Shown: positions 38,801 through 51,410 of the stretch, in pieces
Position numbering within the stretch: position 1 is the first letter of the stretch
Layout of the letters: each line of letters begins with the position of its first letter
Assembly: GCF_000208865.1 (NCBI RefSeq)
Contig: NC_018398.1
Span: 1,798,001 to 1,862,000 of the forward strand
DNA length: 64,000 nt
Source of the DNA: Neospora caninum Liverpool
Taxonomy: Eukaryota > Apicomplexa > Conoidasida > Eucoccidiorida > Sarcocystidae
Direction: 5' to 3'
Position numbers and translations under genes: made by a program
The notes under the pieces: generated by a model
Told to the model about the DNA's origin: nothing
The model's input: only the letters and a program-made list of their open reading frames with translations
The model's database searches: none

Positions 38801-41274
38801 GCAGTGTACATTCGCAGCTTGAAGCCTTACCGAACTGTGTTCGTTAGGTGATGTTTGGTGAAGGCATTTGTGGCGCCGGCTCTTTACTTTTTTATCACTA
38901 AACCACACTCTTCTGTCTAGTCTTTGTTAGAAGATTCACTCCCTGACCACCTGGATGCGGCCGAGGCATCGATACGGACGAATGTCTAGGGCGTCGCCCG
39001 TCGGTTCATGGCCTGAAGTAGCAGTTTTGAGTTATTCGCCATGCACAGAAGGCGCGGCGCAATCTATCCATTTCGGTGTCTTATTAGGCTTTTGCCTGAG
39101 TTTCTGCCTTCGATATGCCAGCATCCCAGGCTCGTAGGTGTAGAAGGGCTCTCGCAGTCGCAGTGCCTCCGTTTTTTCTCGAGATGCAGCGACAGCGAAG
39201 CACGCGCGCACATGCGTTGAAGCCAACGGAGACAGAGAGAGACAGTGAAGGAAAGAGATGGATTAAGCCAGGGAACTTCGCCTTTGACGAAGGAAACAAA
39301 AAGACGACCGCGAGGCCTTGTTATGCCTCTACACGTTCGACCGGAACGACGCACGAGCCGACATCATCAAACTGCAGCAGGCGGCGGCCTGGTGGACTGC
39401 CGAGCCCACTGCTGTATCACATGCACCGACATCAATGCGATATACATATTTATATAACAGATAAATAAAGAACAGATAAATAAAGATATTTGCAGCTCTC
39501 TCTATGTAGAGACAGGCGAGTGGACGGGGGGTCCAGAAGAGTTCATCGCAAGACTCAAAGCTGATTCGTTTCCTGCACTCAACAGAGAATTCCTCAAGTA
39601 TCCTCAATTTCGAGCGGGGCAATTAAGTCACGAGACCGGTTCAAAGAAGCCTCACCAAGAAAACCGTTCTTCTCTGGCCTGACTCTGTGTGGTACGCGCA
39701 CCGAGCACATACTGCGGTCGACTCCTCGCGCATGCAGACGCACACCTGCTGATCAGAGATGAATAGCCATTTCTATACGCTGCATTCAGCTGTCTACCCA
39801 GTATTCGATAGTCGATGGAAAGAAGAACAGCTTGGCGAGGCAGTTTTTGTTCAGAAGCGGCAGTTTCGAACGACACATAGCGCTGACGTTTCCTCAGACT
39901 GGGACGGAAAACGAAAATTTACTTTCCTGCGGCTACCTTTGCCTACACGGTAGCCGAGCACCTTGTGCCACACAACTGTCTCCACGGCGGTCCCCCCTGA
40001 GGCTTCCGAAAGAAATCTCCATTCAGAAGTGCAGGCGCATCGCGGGGAGACCGTATCGTGAGCTAGCACGTGCTGCCTGCCCCGCCTCTTCAAATGAAAC
40101 TGCCGAAAAAAATAAACACCCTTGACCCCCACTGGGCCGTTCCCCAGCTGTGTGGTTTCAATGATCTATCCGCGGACCATTACCCTCTTGTTCCTCGCTA
40201 GCGACGAAGGAAAAAACCGTTCACGAAACTCGGTGTGCATGGAAACAGAAAAGGCCAGCGCGCCAGTGTGTGCATCCGTTCGCATTCCCCGCGCAGACAC
40301 GCCTGAAAGGGACAATTCTTTTGAAGGCTCCATCGCGCTGACACTGCGCAAGTTGGGATTTCTCGTCCCAACACACAGAGCGAGGCTGTCTACGACAAAC
40401 AGCCTGTAGGAAGACATCCTTGGAAGCCTCAGAGACACAGTCAAAACTTTCGGGTCTGAGGCAGCTGCGAGACAGGCACATTCTTACCTATGGGTGGGTG
40501 TAAGCTACTAGACTGAAAACGTCGGCGGCATGGGCCAACGTTTTGCGTTGCAGTTTTGTTCCACGACTCGCTTTGGCTTTTCCTCGATAAGCAAGGAGAG
40601 GATCTCGCAGTTGGTCCCTTTGGAAAGCTGCAGTGTCTTGATCGCGCGTCAGTAGTGCCTCAATTGACCTCCGCAGCAAGCAATCTTGGGGAACGTCCGA
40701 GGCAACGCCCAAAGAGAGAATCCGAGAAAAGAAAGAAAGCAAACCTGTTTGCTGACCGGTCGTGTCTGGGGTGAACCAGTTCACGGGAAAGGCAGGGCGA
40801 GAGAGCCAGCCTCGAAAAAGATCTAGGAATCGATGGACAAGCAACTTATGCTCGCCACTGCGCTTGTCCGCCGCCAAGACTGACTGGCTGTTCTCCAGCG
40901 TTTTAATGAAAAAACGTGCGGAGAAGGCGACCTATAAAAAAGTCTTTTCTCTACGGCGGTGGCGCGTGTGCTCGAGATTCGCGCCGGTATGGCTAAACCT
41001 ATGTAAATATGTAAACATATATTCCCTATTTGCCCCTCTTCTGTCGACGTGTCTGCACTCGCGGACATCCTCACTCTTGCCTCGCTCCCTTCGCAGGTTA
41101 CCCACGTCCACCCACTAGGCCTCTCGGTGCCTGGAGTCGCGTGGTGTCTCCCTGGTTGCGCGCATCTCTCTTCGAGAAACCCGTCGGGTGGTTCCCATCC
41201 TTCCCACCCCCATTTCACGTTCACCGGCTCTCTCGTCGGCCGCATGTGTCTCCCGTTTGCTTCTCTTCCTACGC
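35880..41274. other. Intergenic region, SEC20 upstream to S1-protein 3' end
   Basis: About 5.4 kb between two minus-strand genes. It has a TA-rich stretch (35948-35990), purine-rich sequence to about 37.1 kb that may be the SEC20 promoter and leader, and from 37.4 to 41 kb sequence of lower GC with only short open frames. The best open frame in the latter part is minus-strand 40877-40488 (about 129 codons), which shows no domain. A palindrome GTGTATGTACAC lies at 37781-37792. A long or non-coding transcript, or a fast-evolving small gene, cannot be excluded. Confidence 0.5.
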
Positions 41275-43877
41275 CTATTCCTTATCGCGGTCGGGCGCAC
41301 CTGCGTCCTCTCCGGCATGCCGCAGCACGCGCGCCTCTCGCTTTTTCGCCTGCGTGTCATCGGAGTGCAGGGTGCCGAGCATGTGCCCAAAGACGCCTCT
41401 CTCGTGGCTGCGGCGTGCGGCTTCTAACAGAATTCTATGGGGGCTTTCGCTTCGAGGCTTTTTCTCTGTGAACAACTCTTCCGTGTCTCCGTCCCCCTCC
41501 TGTTCGCGCCGCTTCGCAGCACGTGCTCGGCGCTGTTTCCGCTCCTCCTTCTTCGCCTCGAGCTTCTCTCGCGCGCGCGCTTCCTGTTCCTTCGCTTCTG
41601 CCTCCCTGCGCTGTGCACGGTGCAGTCGCTTGAGGTCTTCCAGTGTACGTACAGGCCGCTGCGGGAGGCGGAGGGCGTACGCCGCCGCCAGTTTCGCAGC
41701 GTGGCGACGATGGAAGTCGGAAGTCTCTTGTTCCTTCCGTTTTCGCTCGCGTTCTTCCTCCAGCAGTGCGTTCATCGGCCGTTTCGCGTTCTCGCGCACG
41801 TCCCCGCCATCTTCGTCCACAGGCGCCTCCGCCGCCGTGCCTCGCCTTCGCTTAGTGCGGTCTCGTTTCTCCTTTTCGCGCCGATGTTCCTCCGCCATGG
41901 AGAGCACAGCTCTGCGAACAAGCTGCTCCTCGCGAGAGAGTAAAGAAGATGAAACCGAAGCTGAAGAAGGATCCACAGACACAAGTGCCGGACTCGCGGA
42001 GAGGTGCGGGATTTCCGACAGAGGGGATGGCGCCTCAGAGGGCGACGCGGGTGCATTTCGAGATGCAGGAGACAAAGGGACGGGCGGACACGAAAGCGCA
42101 GAGGAAAGCGCAGGCGAAAGCGGGTCTAAAGATGGAAGAAGACGCGCACGCGAACTCAGCCTCGTTTGCCACACGAGCTCCGCGTTGGTATGTGCCTCGG
42201 GACTTCCGGCACCCCCCTGCTTGCCGGCCTTCGCGGCGCCTGGCGTTTCGAGGCTTTCAGCCCTTCTGTGTTCCACCTCGAGGCGACAAACTGGGGACGG
42301 CGGGTCCGGCGGAAAACGCCCAGACTCCCCCGACACGGAACGTCTTTCCTCTGAAGCCGCAGACAGAGAAGACAGCCCCAAGGAAAACGGCGAAGCGGAA
42401 GCAGGCGACGACGGGGAGAGTTGATGGGGCGCGAGAGCGCCTCTGCTCGCAGAGAGAGAGAGCGAGGATGAGGACGAACCAGCGACGAAGGAAGAAAGGC
42501 GACCTATCGGAGGCTCCGACGCAGCCAGGCCGTCACAGCCTGTTGCATTCCACACGTCGTCCGACGGCGCATGCGCACGCCTCGGAGGAGCCTCGTCCTC
42601 ACTGTCCCCTCTTTCTCCTCCGCTCGCCCCCTTCTCCACCGGTGACTCGCCTTCTCTTTCGGCGTCTCGCATGCCGCCGTCTGCGTCCTCCGGAGAAAGG
42701 GAAAACCGAAGGCGGTGCGCACGAGAAGACGAAGCCTCAGCAGAGGAAGAATCTGGACAGGAAGCACCTGGAGAGGAAGAAGAAAGCCAAGAAGGGATAG
42801 AGAACTCCTCATCCTCCGTTGCTTCGACGGCAAGTCTCCGCCCCGTTTGTTGCAGACAACCCCCTGGTTTCCCCTTTCCTGTATCCTCGCTGTCCCTGTA
42901 GTTCTCCTCGGCTGTCCAGTCGGCCTCGTCTGCTTCCTCGTCTTCTTCCTCTCCTCCAGCTTGGGCGAGGACGTCCTGCAGGTCTTGTTCAATTTCACTC
43001 AGGAACGCGTTTTCGTCGAAATCGCTTTCCTCCATTCTCCGTCTCTGTCTTTTCCATTCCTTCGCCGCTGCGTCGCCTCCGAATTCTTGCGATAAGGCAA
43101 CGTCCTCGCCTCTGTCTCTGTCTGTTTGCTCCTCTCCCTGCGCGTCGCATCCCGCCACCTGTCTCCCTTCTCCGTCTCCAGCGTCTCCAGCATCTCGAGC
43201 GTCTTGCCGCTCTGCCTCATCTGGGGTCTCGTCCACCACGGAGCCGTATTCCCACCAGCAGTCGCTTTCCGCTCGCCGCCGCGCTTCTGTCTGTGCCTCG
43301 CCCGCCTCGCCTTCGCCGCAGGACGCGTCCGCAAACCCTTCCTCGTCGACGCTGCTCAAGAAGTCGCGGAGCGCCTCTTCTTCGTCGCTTTCCCCCTCTG
43401 GCGTCTCGGCCCGCTCTTGCGTATCTCGCGTGTTCTCGACGTCGTCTGAGCTGTCTGTCCCTGTCTCCTGTCGCGCCCCAGCCTGGGCCGTCTTGTTCAG
43501 CTGTCCCACGCTTCGTCTTCCCTTCCTTTCCTGCTTGCGCATCTTCTTCTCCGCGCGCTCTGCCTCCCTCAAAAGCGTCTCCTGGATTTTCTTGTCAGAC
43601 TTATCCAGCACATCAGGTTCGCCTGAAAACCCAGCACCCCCACAAACGCTCACGCCAAAGGCCATTTCCCGCTGGCGGCGTCTCCCGCCGCAAGCCGCTC
43701 ATACTGTCTAGCATTCATAACTGAGAGACCCGCACATCAACCCGAGCGCTGGGGAACGGACTCCTCGTTTATGCATAAGCATGTACAGAGAGAGGAGAAA
43801 GAGATGCACCAAGCGATATACGGGAGTCTCTGTCTGCTTTCCTTTCCCGTCCACAGACATACATATATGTATATCTG

Positions 43878-43915
<38 letters not shown>

Positions 43916-46900
43916 TATGTATATCTGTATATATGTTTGTGTATGAATGAGCAAATGTTACGCGACTTCTCCCTTTCCTCCGCATGCGTCGCTCGGGATA
44001 CGCATATGTGTGTGCGCAGATCAATGCCTTGGCCATTGTGGACATTCCTTTATAAAGAGATGTCCAAGGAGGTTGGGTACATCTCAGGGTTTTGACAGAG
44101 AAGGCCTTGTTCTGGTGGAAGTGGCGTGTACGGATCGGATGTGTGGAGAAACTCTGGAGCGCTCTGCATGCAGGTTGCCCAGGCAAATCGCGATGGCACC
44201 TACCGAATTCGTCCTCGATTTCCTTTCTCCACGAAGCCTCGGAGCCTTGGAAGAGGAGTCGCTGAGCCGCTGTACACGAGCACAAAGAGGCGAAGGACAA
44301 ACGTTCCTTTTCCGTTTCGCCGTTTCACCCTTTCCGTGCTTGGCTTTCTTCGCGTCACAAAGATCCACGTGCGATTGCCGAGACAAAGACACCCCACACA
44401 CACACACACACACGAGACGCACTCACACGCGTCTCTCTTCCTCCGTCCCTACATACCTAAAGGTAGCAAGACCCCAATGTATCAATCAGTAGCCGCTGGC
44501 GTCAACACCGGCCTTCGCCGAAAAAACTCTCTCAGGTCACGCGGCCAGGCGAGCAGGCGATCCGAGTTGCGAGCCGCCAATGAAACCGAGAAGACAAACA
44601 CACGATGGAGGCAAAACGGCAACTCATCTTCATGTTTTAAACCACATGCACGGCTCGTGCAGAAAAGACCGAAACTCGCAGAAGTGGAAAGCGCGTTCCC
44701 CTGTCGTAGCCAGAGACGGACGAAACAAATGACACGATATGCATGAATATATATATGTATATATATCCATAGGAAGGTTACATACATATCCACATCTACA
44801 GATACGCCTGGGAGAGCGAATCCTCAGAACTTCCTCAGTGTGTTGACGAGAGGGAAAGAGGAGTCCATGCGCATACTCACGAAACGATTCACAGCAGCGC
44901 GAATATCCGAGAAACCCAAGGTTGCCGTAGACGCCAGCCCCCGCCTGTACACCTGCACCAAAATGCCTGTCTACATCTATTTATCGAGTTATGCATGTCA
45001 GCACCCTTATCTACGTTTGTGTGTGAGTAGGGGAGCTGTCAACGGGTGTCTGGGGCGGGTGACTCGGAGACGCCGCCTGACGGCGTGGAGAGCGTCTGCC
45101 TCTTCGCCTGATGATCGCGTCGACGCATGCGCCCCGAGAAACATTTTTTTTTCGGTGTTCACCTGTCGCCTTCGCTTCCCAGTCGCTCTCAGACGTAGTC
45201 GCTTCGCCGGCAGCCTCCTCGAAGGCTCGAACTTCCTGTCGATCTCTTTGCGCTGCAGAAACACGCGTTACACACACAATCCTCGGCCGCGCTTCGCGAG
45301 GGGTTTTCGGTGTGCGTCTAGAACAAATCCTACGCGTCGCGCGCGAACCCTCTTTCCCGTTGCGCTTTAAATCTTGTGCGCGGCTTCGCCTGCGGTCCGC
45401 GAGCCGGTGCCTTTCTCTGGAGGGTTGCGTCTTTTGTCTCACCAACGAGCGACCGAAGAATCTTCTTCACGTCGCCAGCGAGGTCCGAGCGGTCCGCCTG
45501 GAGCTTTCGGAGCATCTGTCGCTTTCGCGCCTCTTCCAACACCTCCTCCGTCAAGTCTTCGATCCCTAATGCACTCAACACTTCGTCGAAGGCCTCGTCG
45601 GTCTCGTCCCGGTAACCTGAAACAAAAAAGAACGAAAGAGACACAGGCATATGGCGAAGAGAGAGAGCGGAGGAGACAGGCACGCAGAGACCGGTAGAGA
45701 ACGAGAGAAGGGAGAAGTGAAAGGCCGAAGGACAAAAGACAGTATGCAGATGGATACACCCAAAAACGTCTACCTACATGCATGCAGATATGGAACCAAA
45801 TGCACATATATATATATATATATGTATGTGTATGTGCATATATATATATATATATATATGCGTGTGTGACTCTTTGTCTCGTCGGCTGAGTGCCTTCCAC
45901 GAAGCTCCATGGGTGCGGCAGGCTTGCCTGCTTTGACTTTGTCTCGCCAGTCGTCTTCTTCTTCCTCGGCTTCGAGGAACACCTGGTTCGCCCAGGCTTC
46001 TTGTTTCTTGCGCTTGTCTTTCCCCCCCTTGGTCTTTCTCGCGGGTTGTTTTTGCATCTGCTTGAAGCCCTCGATCGCGTGCATGCGGAGGTCTTTCAGG
46101 ACCGCCGCTCGCTCTTCATCAGTGAAATCTCTTTCCTTCTTTTTCGATGCGGGGGCCTGTCGACTCGTGGCGAGCGCGAGGTCGCGCAAAACGCGCAACG
46201 CCGGATTCTTCCCGACGTTCACAAACTCATCTGGTGCCGGCGGGACAGGCATCTCGCCTTTCTTTTCTCCCGCGTTCGCATCTCCCTCTTCCGCCTCCGT
46301 CTTTGGCGGTTCAGCCTCTCCTCTGTGGTCACTCCCCTCGCTGTACCCTGTCCCCGTCTCTTTCTTCTCTCTTGTCTCTGCCTTCTCGCCACGCTGTTCT
46401 ATCCCGCCACGTTCCCCTCTCTCCTCTTGGGAGGCCTGCATGCAGTTCGCGTCTGCGACGGTCCCTTCCTCGACTTCTTCGCTGGGTGTATGCGGCATCC
46501 ACAGGCGCTCTTGTCGTTGTTGTTGCCCTCGGGTTGCCTCCTCTTTTAGTTTCAACTCCGTCCGAAGTCGCATCTTTTCAAGTGCCCGGCCAAAAAAGTC
46601 GCCTTGCTCTTTGTCCTCCGTCCGTCGTTCTGTCTCGTGTCTCCTGGATTCCATTCTCCAATCTCTCTCTAAGCCCGCGAGCCTCTCCCGCCTCTCTCCT
46701 TCGCTTCCAAACTGGCGGTGCTGGTCTCCTCCTCTCATCTCCTCCGGTAGCCTCTCATCTTTTTCCTTTTGCTCGTCCCCAGCCGTTTCTTCCGCCTTTA
46801 CGTCCCCTGTCTCCTGTGCGCCTTCGCGCCCTCTTTGCTCGTTGTCTACTCTGTTGGTCTCCTCATTTCCCTCTCCTCTGCTCTCTTCTCTTTCCGCAGT

Positions 46901-48522
46901 CCACGCGGGTCCACCACCGCCGTCTTCTTCCTGGTTCTCCTCAGCCTCCTCGTTGACTCTGTCCTTCGCGGCCTCGTCGGACGATTCAGAAAGGACACCC
47001 GGATAGAACTGATCGAGTTCCTCTGGCTCCACTTCTTTCATTTTGGGGTAGCGGCCCGAGAAGTCCGGCAGCTGCAGTGTACGTACTCCCGACATCTGGG
47101 CGTGTTTCCGAGCGTCGGCCACCAAATCCTTCAGTCCTATCTCTTCATCGATCGTCGACGCCAGACGCCACGCGTCCTGAATCGACATTTCATCCGGCGC
47201 TTTGCGTTGCAACCTGAAAAACAGAACAAAGCAAGAGCAGGCAAAAGCGCGAAACACCCATCAAACCCCCACTGGAAAAAGCACAAAGAGAAGGAGGCGA
47301 ACACGAAAATTTGGGTTCTCACAGATACACACACCCATCTATATATCTGCATGCATTTATGTATATATATATATATATATAAATGCATGCATATATATAT
47401 GTGTATGTGCAGATGTATCTGTGTGTACAAATATGCATATACACCCGTACGTAAAGTCTATATAAGGACGTAGACTGGAACGTGAGAACGTTGCACTTTT
47501 TCCCCTACCTTTGCAGCCTTTTTTTCTCTTTGTAGGCGGCTTCTTGCATTCGCCGATGCGCGTAGGCGGTGCGCCATCGTTGGAGGTACTCCATCGCCTC
47601 TCGGATTTCTTCTTCGTCTCTTTTCGCTTCGAAAATGTCGATGCCAAAGCTCTTGAATCGCCGCATCTGCTCAGCTTTCTTCCTGGCTATCGGGTCTGCA
47701 TGCGCGGCTTCCTTCTCCTCTTTTTCTCTCGCGTCTCGGCCGTCCTGCGGCGCCTCGCCCTCCTCGGAACTGAGCCTCCCATCGAGGGACAGATCCTTCT
47801 TCCCTTCTCTCTCGCGCGCCATCGCTGCCATCTTCTTTTTGTATTGACGGTAGACTTTCAGTGCAAGCTCCTCTTCCCGCTGTCGCCGTAGCGCCTTCAT
47901 CGCTTCGTTTTCTTCCTCAGCTTCTTCCTGCTTCCTCAACCCTTCACGCTGCTGGGGCGTCAACACTTCTCGCTGCTCTTCTCGCAGCTTCTCTCGCCAC
48001 CGCGAAAGCAGCTCGGAGGCCGGGCGGCGACTCAACTGCATGCTGCACACAGAAGATCGGGGCAAATTCCAGCGGCAAATTCCAGTGCAACCCTATCTCC
48101 TCTCGTTTGGGAGTTAATACGAAGTTAGCATAATGTACACACGTTCGTGTCGAGTAGGTTTTTGAAAACCACCTTTTGAAGCAACGAAGTCTGAAATAGA
48201 ACTTGATCTTTCTGCGGACCACTCAAAGCGCAATGGCCACTTGAAGGGCGGCCTCAACCCACACGCCGTGGACTGCTGCGAGAAGGCCCTGTCGCTTCCC
48301 AGAGAGGCTCCGCCGCGCACCTGCATCTTGACACAGCTTAGTATCACGGAAAAACGGAACACCACGAACCGTCTCAACCCCACACAGAACACTAAGGAGA
48401 TGCAATCCACCCACACAGAAAAACAAAAACATATCCATCCAAATATACATATGTATATATATCTATATATATACGTATATGTATGTTGGTATGTTTGTAT
48501 ATACATGTATGTACACAGACAG

Positions 48523-48558
<36 letters not shown>

Positions 48559-51410
48559 TTATATGTATGTTGTTATGTTTGTAAATACATGTAGGTACAC
48601 ATCCAGATTTACATAAATATAGATACTGTGTTGCCGTTCCTTTTGGTTTGTGTGTTTGGTGCCTTGATTCTGCGTGTTTCCACCGCTCGCTTCATGTACC
48701 GTTTTCGCCTGGCGTCGATGGAGGCAACGCGCAAGTCTGTGACCCATTCGCCGACGTTGTAGATCCACTTCTTTTCGCGCATTTCGCGTTCGCGTCTCTC
48801 TGCGGACTTTTTCTTCGCCTCTTCGTCAGCATCTGGACGGTCGTCCTTCTCCGCAAACATCTCGCGGAGAGCGGCGAGGCGGCTGTACCCGGCCTCTGCT
48901 CCTTCTCTTTGTCTCCGTTTTTCAGCCTCTTCGACCTCCTCCGTGACAACTTTCTCCGCCGATCGGAGCACCTCCAGCGCGACGGGATCAAACTGTTTCC
49001 GCGCGGCTTCGAGCCTCTGCCTGTCCGCGTTGCTCAGCCGCTGCATGCGGTGCCTGTGCAGCTCGTAGAAGTGGATGAACGCGTCTTCCTCGCCGTTCAC
49101 GTCCACAAACAGCCCCATGTACGTCACGCGCGTGACGCGGCCCTCGACCTCCTGCCCAACGAAAAAGTCTGCGAAACTGCCTCGACCCTGCGCGCGCCGC
49201 GCCTCCTCGCGCTCCCGGATTTCCTCCCCAGTCAGGTCGCCTCGATACTCCGACGCGAGAGAGACAGTCGGAGCCGAAAACGAAGAGGAAGAAGAGGAAG
49301 AGTAGGGAGAAGAGGAAGAAGAGGAGGAAAAAGCAAACGAAGAAGAGTAAGGGGGGCGTGTGGAGACGGCGAGGACGTTCTTCGACCGGTCGACGTGCTT
49401 CACGTACACTCGGACCAGCTGGCCTTGTCTGAGAACGGTGCCGGGGTACTGAATCCAGTGCTGTGCGAGGTGTTCTTGATCGTCCTGTGCGAATCCTGCG
49501 GCACTCATGTTCCGCCTTTTTTCGTCCTGCGCGACAAACGGCGAGCGCCTTCCGGGTCTCGGCGCGTTCTCGAGAGGATGCCTGTCTCGCCGACTCCCGC
49601 AGTCTATTTCGTCGCTTTCGGCGCCGTCCCGCGCCTCCCGCGCGAACGCGGCGCCTGCCGACTTGGCCGCCGTGATCTCCGCCATGTCGCGCACGTGCAG
49701 CAGCGCCGAGGTGTCGATACACCCGACGTCGAGGCGACAGCCAAAAGGCAGGATTTTCTTGACGCGGCCGTACAGCTCCGTCCCTACGCGGAGGAGCCGC
49801 AGGGGGAACCGGTTTTTGAAAGGGAGAGTCAGCGTGCCGTGTCTTTGTTTTTCGACGCGTTTCCGCTGAATCAACTCGTCGAGGACATACCCCAGTTCCT
49901 TGTCTTTCTTGAGCGCCTCGAGGGTCAGCGGCGCCTCGCCGGAGAAGAGCCGTCGACGCTTCTCTTGACGCCGGCGCTCCTGTTCCCTTTGCTCCTCGCG
50001 CTCGGCAGCCGTCACCGCCGCGAGCACTCTCTCGCTCTGTCGGACCTGTCGCTCGCGCTCCTCAGCCATTCTCTGCGCCGCTCGCCGAAGCGAATGGAGG
50101 AAATGCGGCGCGTCGTCCTGGGCACTGTGCCCGTCGCCTTGCCGCTCTTCTCCGCCTTCGCCTCCCGAGTCTTCACCCTCGGCGGGGAGGTGAAAAGGAA
50201 GTGGACGCGCACACAGAGGACGCGATTTGCGCTGTGGGAGGCGAAACCCATGAAACGTAGTTGCGAGCAGAGAGCGGCAAGCACGCGAGGGACCGAAAGG
50301 CGTGGAGGAAAAAGAGAAAGCAAAGGCATGAGGCCGGGAAGGCGGAAAAAGAGAGAGACAAGACGAGCGGAAAGGCGCGGAGGACAAAACACGCGGCGGG
50401 GAAGACGTCGATGCAGGCGGAGCACAGGACTCGGTACGGAGAAGGGGAGAGACACTGGAAAAAGAGCAGAGGAAAGCAGAGACGGACGGAAGTGAAGAGA
50501 ACGAAGGAGAGAAGCAAGGAAACGGAGAAGACGGAAAGCCGGTAAACGACGGAGAACCACACGCGAAAGGCCCATTCGCTTGTCGCCCTGCGGCTCGTCT
50601 TGCGGTCCACCGTGTCCACGGGCTCCCCGCCACGTTCAGGATTTCCCTGAACGCGCTCGCGTTGGAGACTTCCTCTGCGCCTTCGTCGGGATTTCCCTGC
50701 AGAGACCCAAAGCACCCCCGGAACGGACACCCCGCCTGGGTGCACAGAAAAACAGCAAAACAGGACGAGGCTGAAGAAGGAATCGCGGACCGGAAGCGCG
50801 GCTGGTGGCGATGCGACAGCCACACAGAGGGCCGCGACGAGAACAGAGGACGTCCCAAAGGACAAGCAGGAAGAGGAGAACAGGACGCAAAAAGTGACGG
50901 AGGGGAAACATCGGAAGTCTGTGAGCGTCCCTCTGCCCGTCTGGGCGTCGATGGCGGCAGGCTCTGAACATCAAGCAGGGGAAAGGAGGGAGACTCCCTC
51001 TCTTCGTTTGTCGAGGGCGAGCGCGCGCCGCTCCCCGGGACACACAGGCGATTACTTGGAGGTGTATCGACACCGCGGGAGATAGGCACAAGCAGACGCG
51101 GGGAGGGCTGGAGCCGCGAATCGCGAACTGGGGAGAAGAACGCGTTTTCGTCCCTCATAAACCAGCTTCTGTTTGTGATCTTTCGCCCGTTTGAGAACGC
51201 GAAGGTTACACCTCCCACCGTTGACCAGGAGCCAGATTGGGAGCAGACGGCACCGGCTGTACATACACCGTAGGCGGCAAAGACGAGCACCCCCGCGGGG
51301 GGAAAGAAGAAGACGGAGGGAAATGGGGAAAAGAAGCAAAAGAGAGAAAACAGGAAAGAAGGAAAGCGCCAGCGAACGGGGCGAGACGACAGCGGTGGCG
51401 ATTCGGGCAT
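41275..51410 (-). CDS. Giant S1-domain RNA-binding protein, probably apicoplast-targeted
   Basis: Exons (minus): 51410-48700, 48042-47509, 47213-45901, 45616-45443, 45252-45163, 43622-41275; 7170 nt, ~2,389 aa. All six phases close, which supports one gene rather than several. From the chosen Met, residues 10-60 are strongly hydrophobic (FLFSLFCFFSPFPSVFFFPP), then Ser/Arg-rich, like a signal-plus-transit leader. The first S1 domain (~540-680) starts GTELYGRVKKILPFGCRLDVG and ends VRVYVKHVDRSKNVLAVS, with an insertion between. A second, shorter S1-like unit starts VGQEVEGRVTRVTYMGLFVDV (~748). The remaining two thirds is charged, coiled-coil-like and Ser/Glu-rich with several EEEE tracts. S1 domains bind single-stranded RNA; plastid S1 proteins serve translation or transcription complexes, but the role here is unknown. 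The start could lie up to 109 codons upstream (open to 51737). The exon 1 donor (GTACAT) is weak, and the N-terminal 400 residues could hide an intron. Confidence 0.75.
43860..43946. repeat. TA-rich microsatellite in S1-protein intron 5
   Basis: TA runs with TATG/TCTG interruptions. The same intron has a (CA)n tract near 44393-44414 and a further TA run at 44747-44769. Confidence 0.93.
45807..45861. repeat. TA microsatellite in S1-protein intron 3
   Basis: Two TA runs joined by a TATG-rich spacer. The minus-strand open frame of the preceding exon reads straight through it, but a donor at 45900 restores the phase of the next exon. Confidence 0.93.
47361..47402. repeat. TA microsatellite in S1-protein intron 2
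   Basis: TA run flanked on both sides by ATGCATGC-type sequence, giving a rough dyad. Confidence 0.93.
48446..48556. repeat. TA-rich microsatellite in S1-protein intron 1
   Basis: A TATC/TATG-rich lead-in followed by a pure TA run at about 48528-48556, with TGTATGTTG-containing flanks repeated on both sides. Confidence 0.93.

Noticed and set aside
43623..43665. Treating the 796-codon minus-strand frame ending at 41275 as its own gene with a start near 43665
   Set aside because: An acceptor at 43623-43624 matches the phase left by the exon at 45163, so the frame is better explained as the last exon of the S1 gene.
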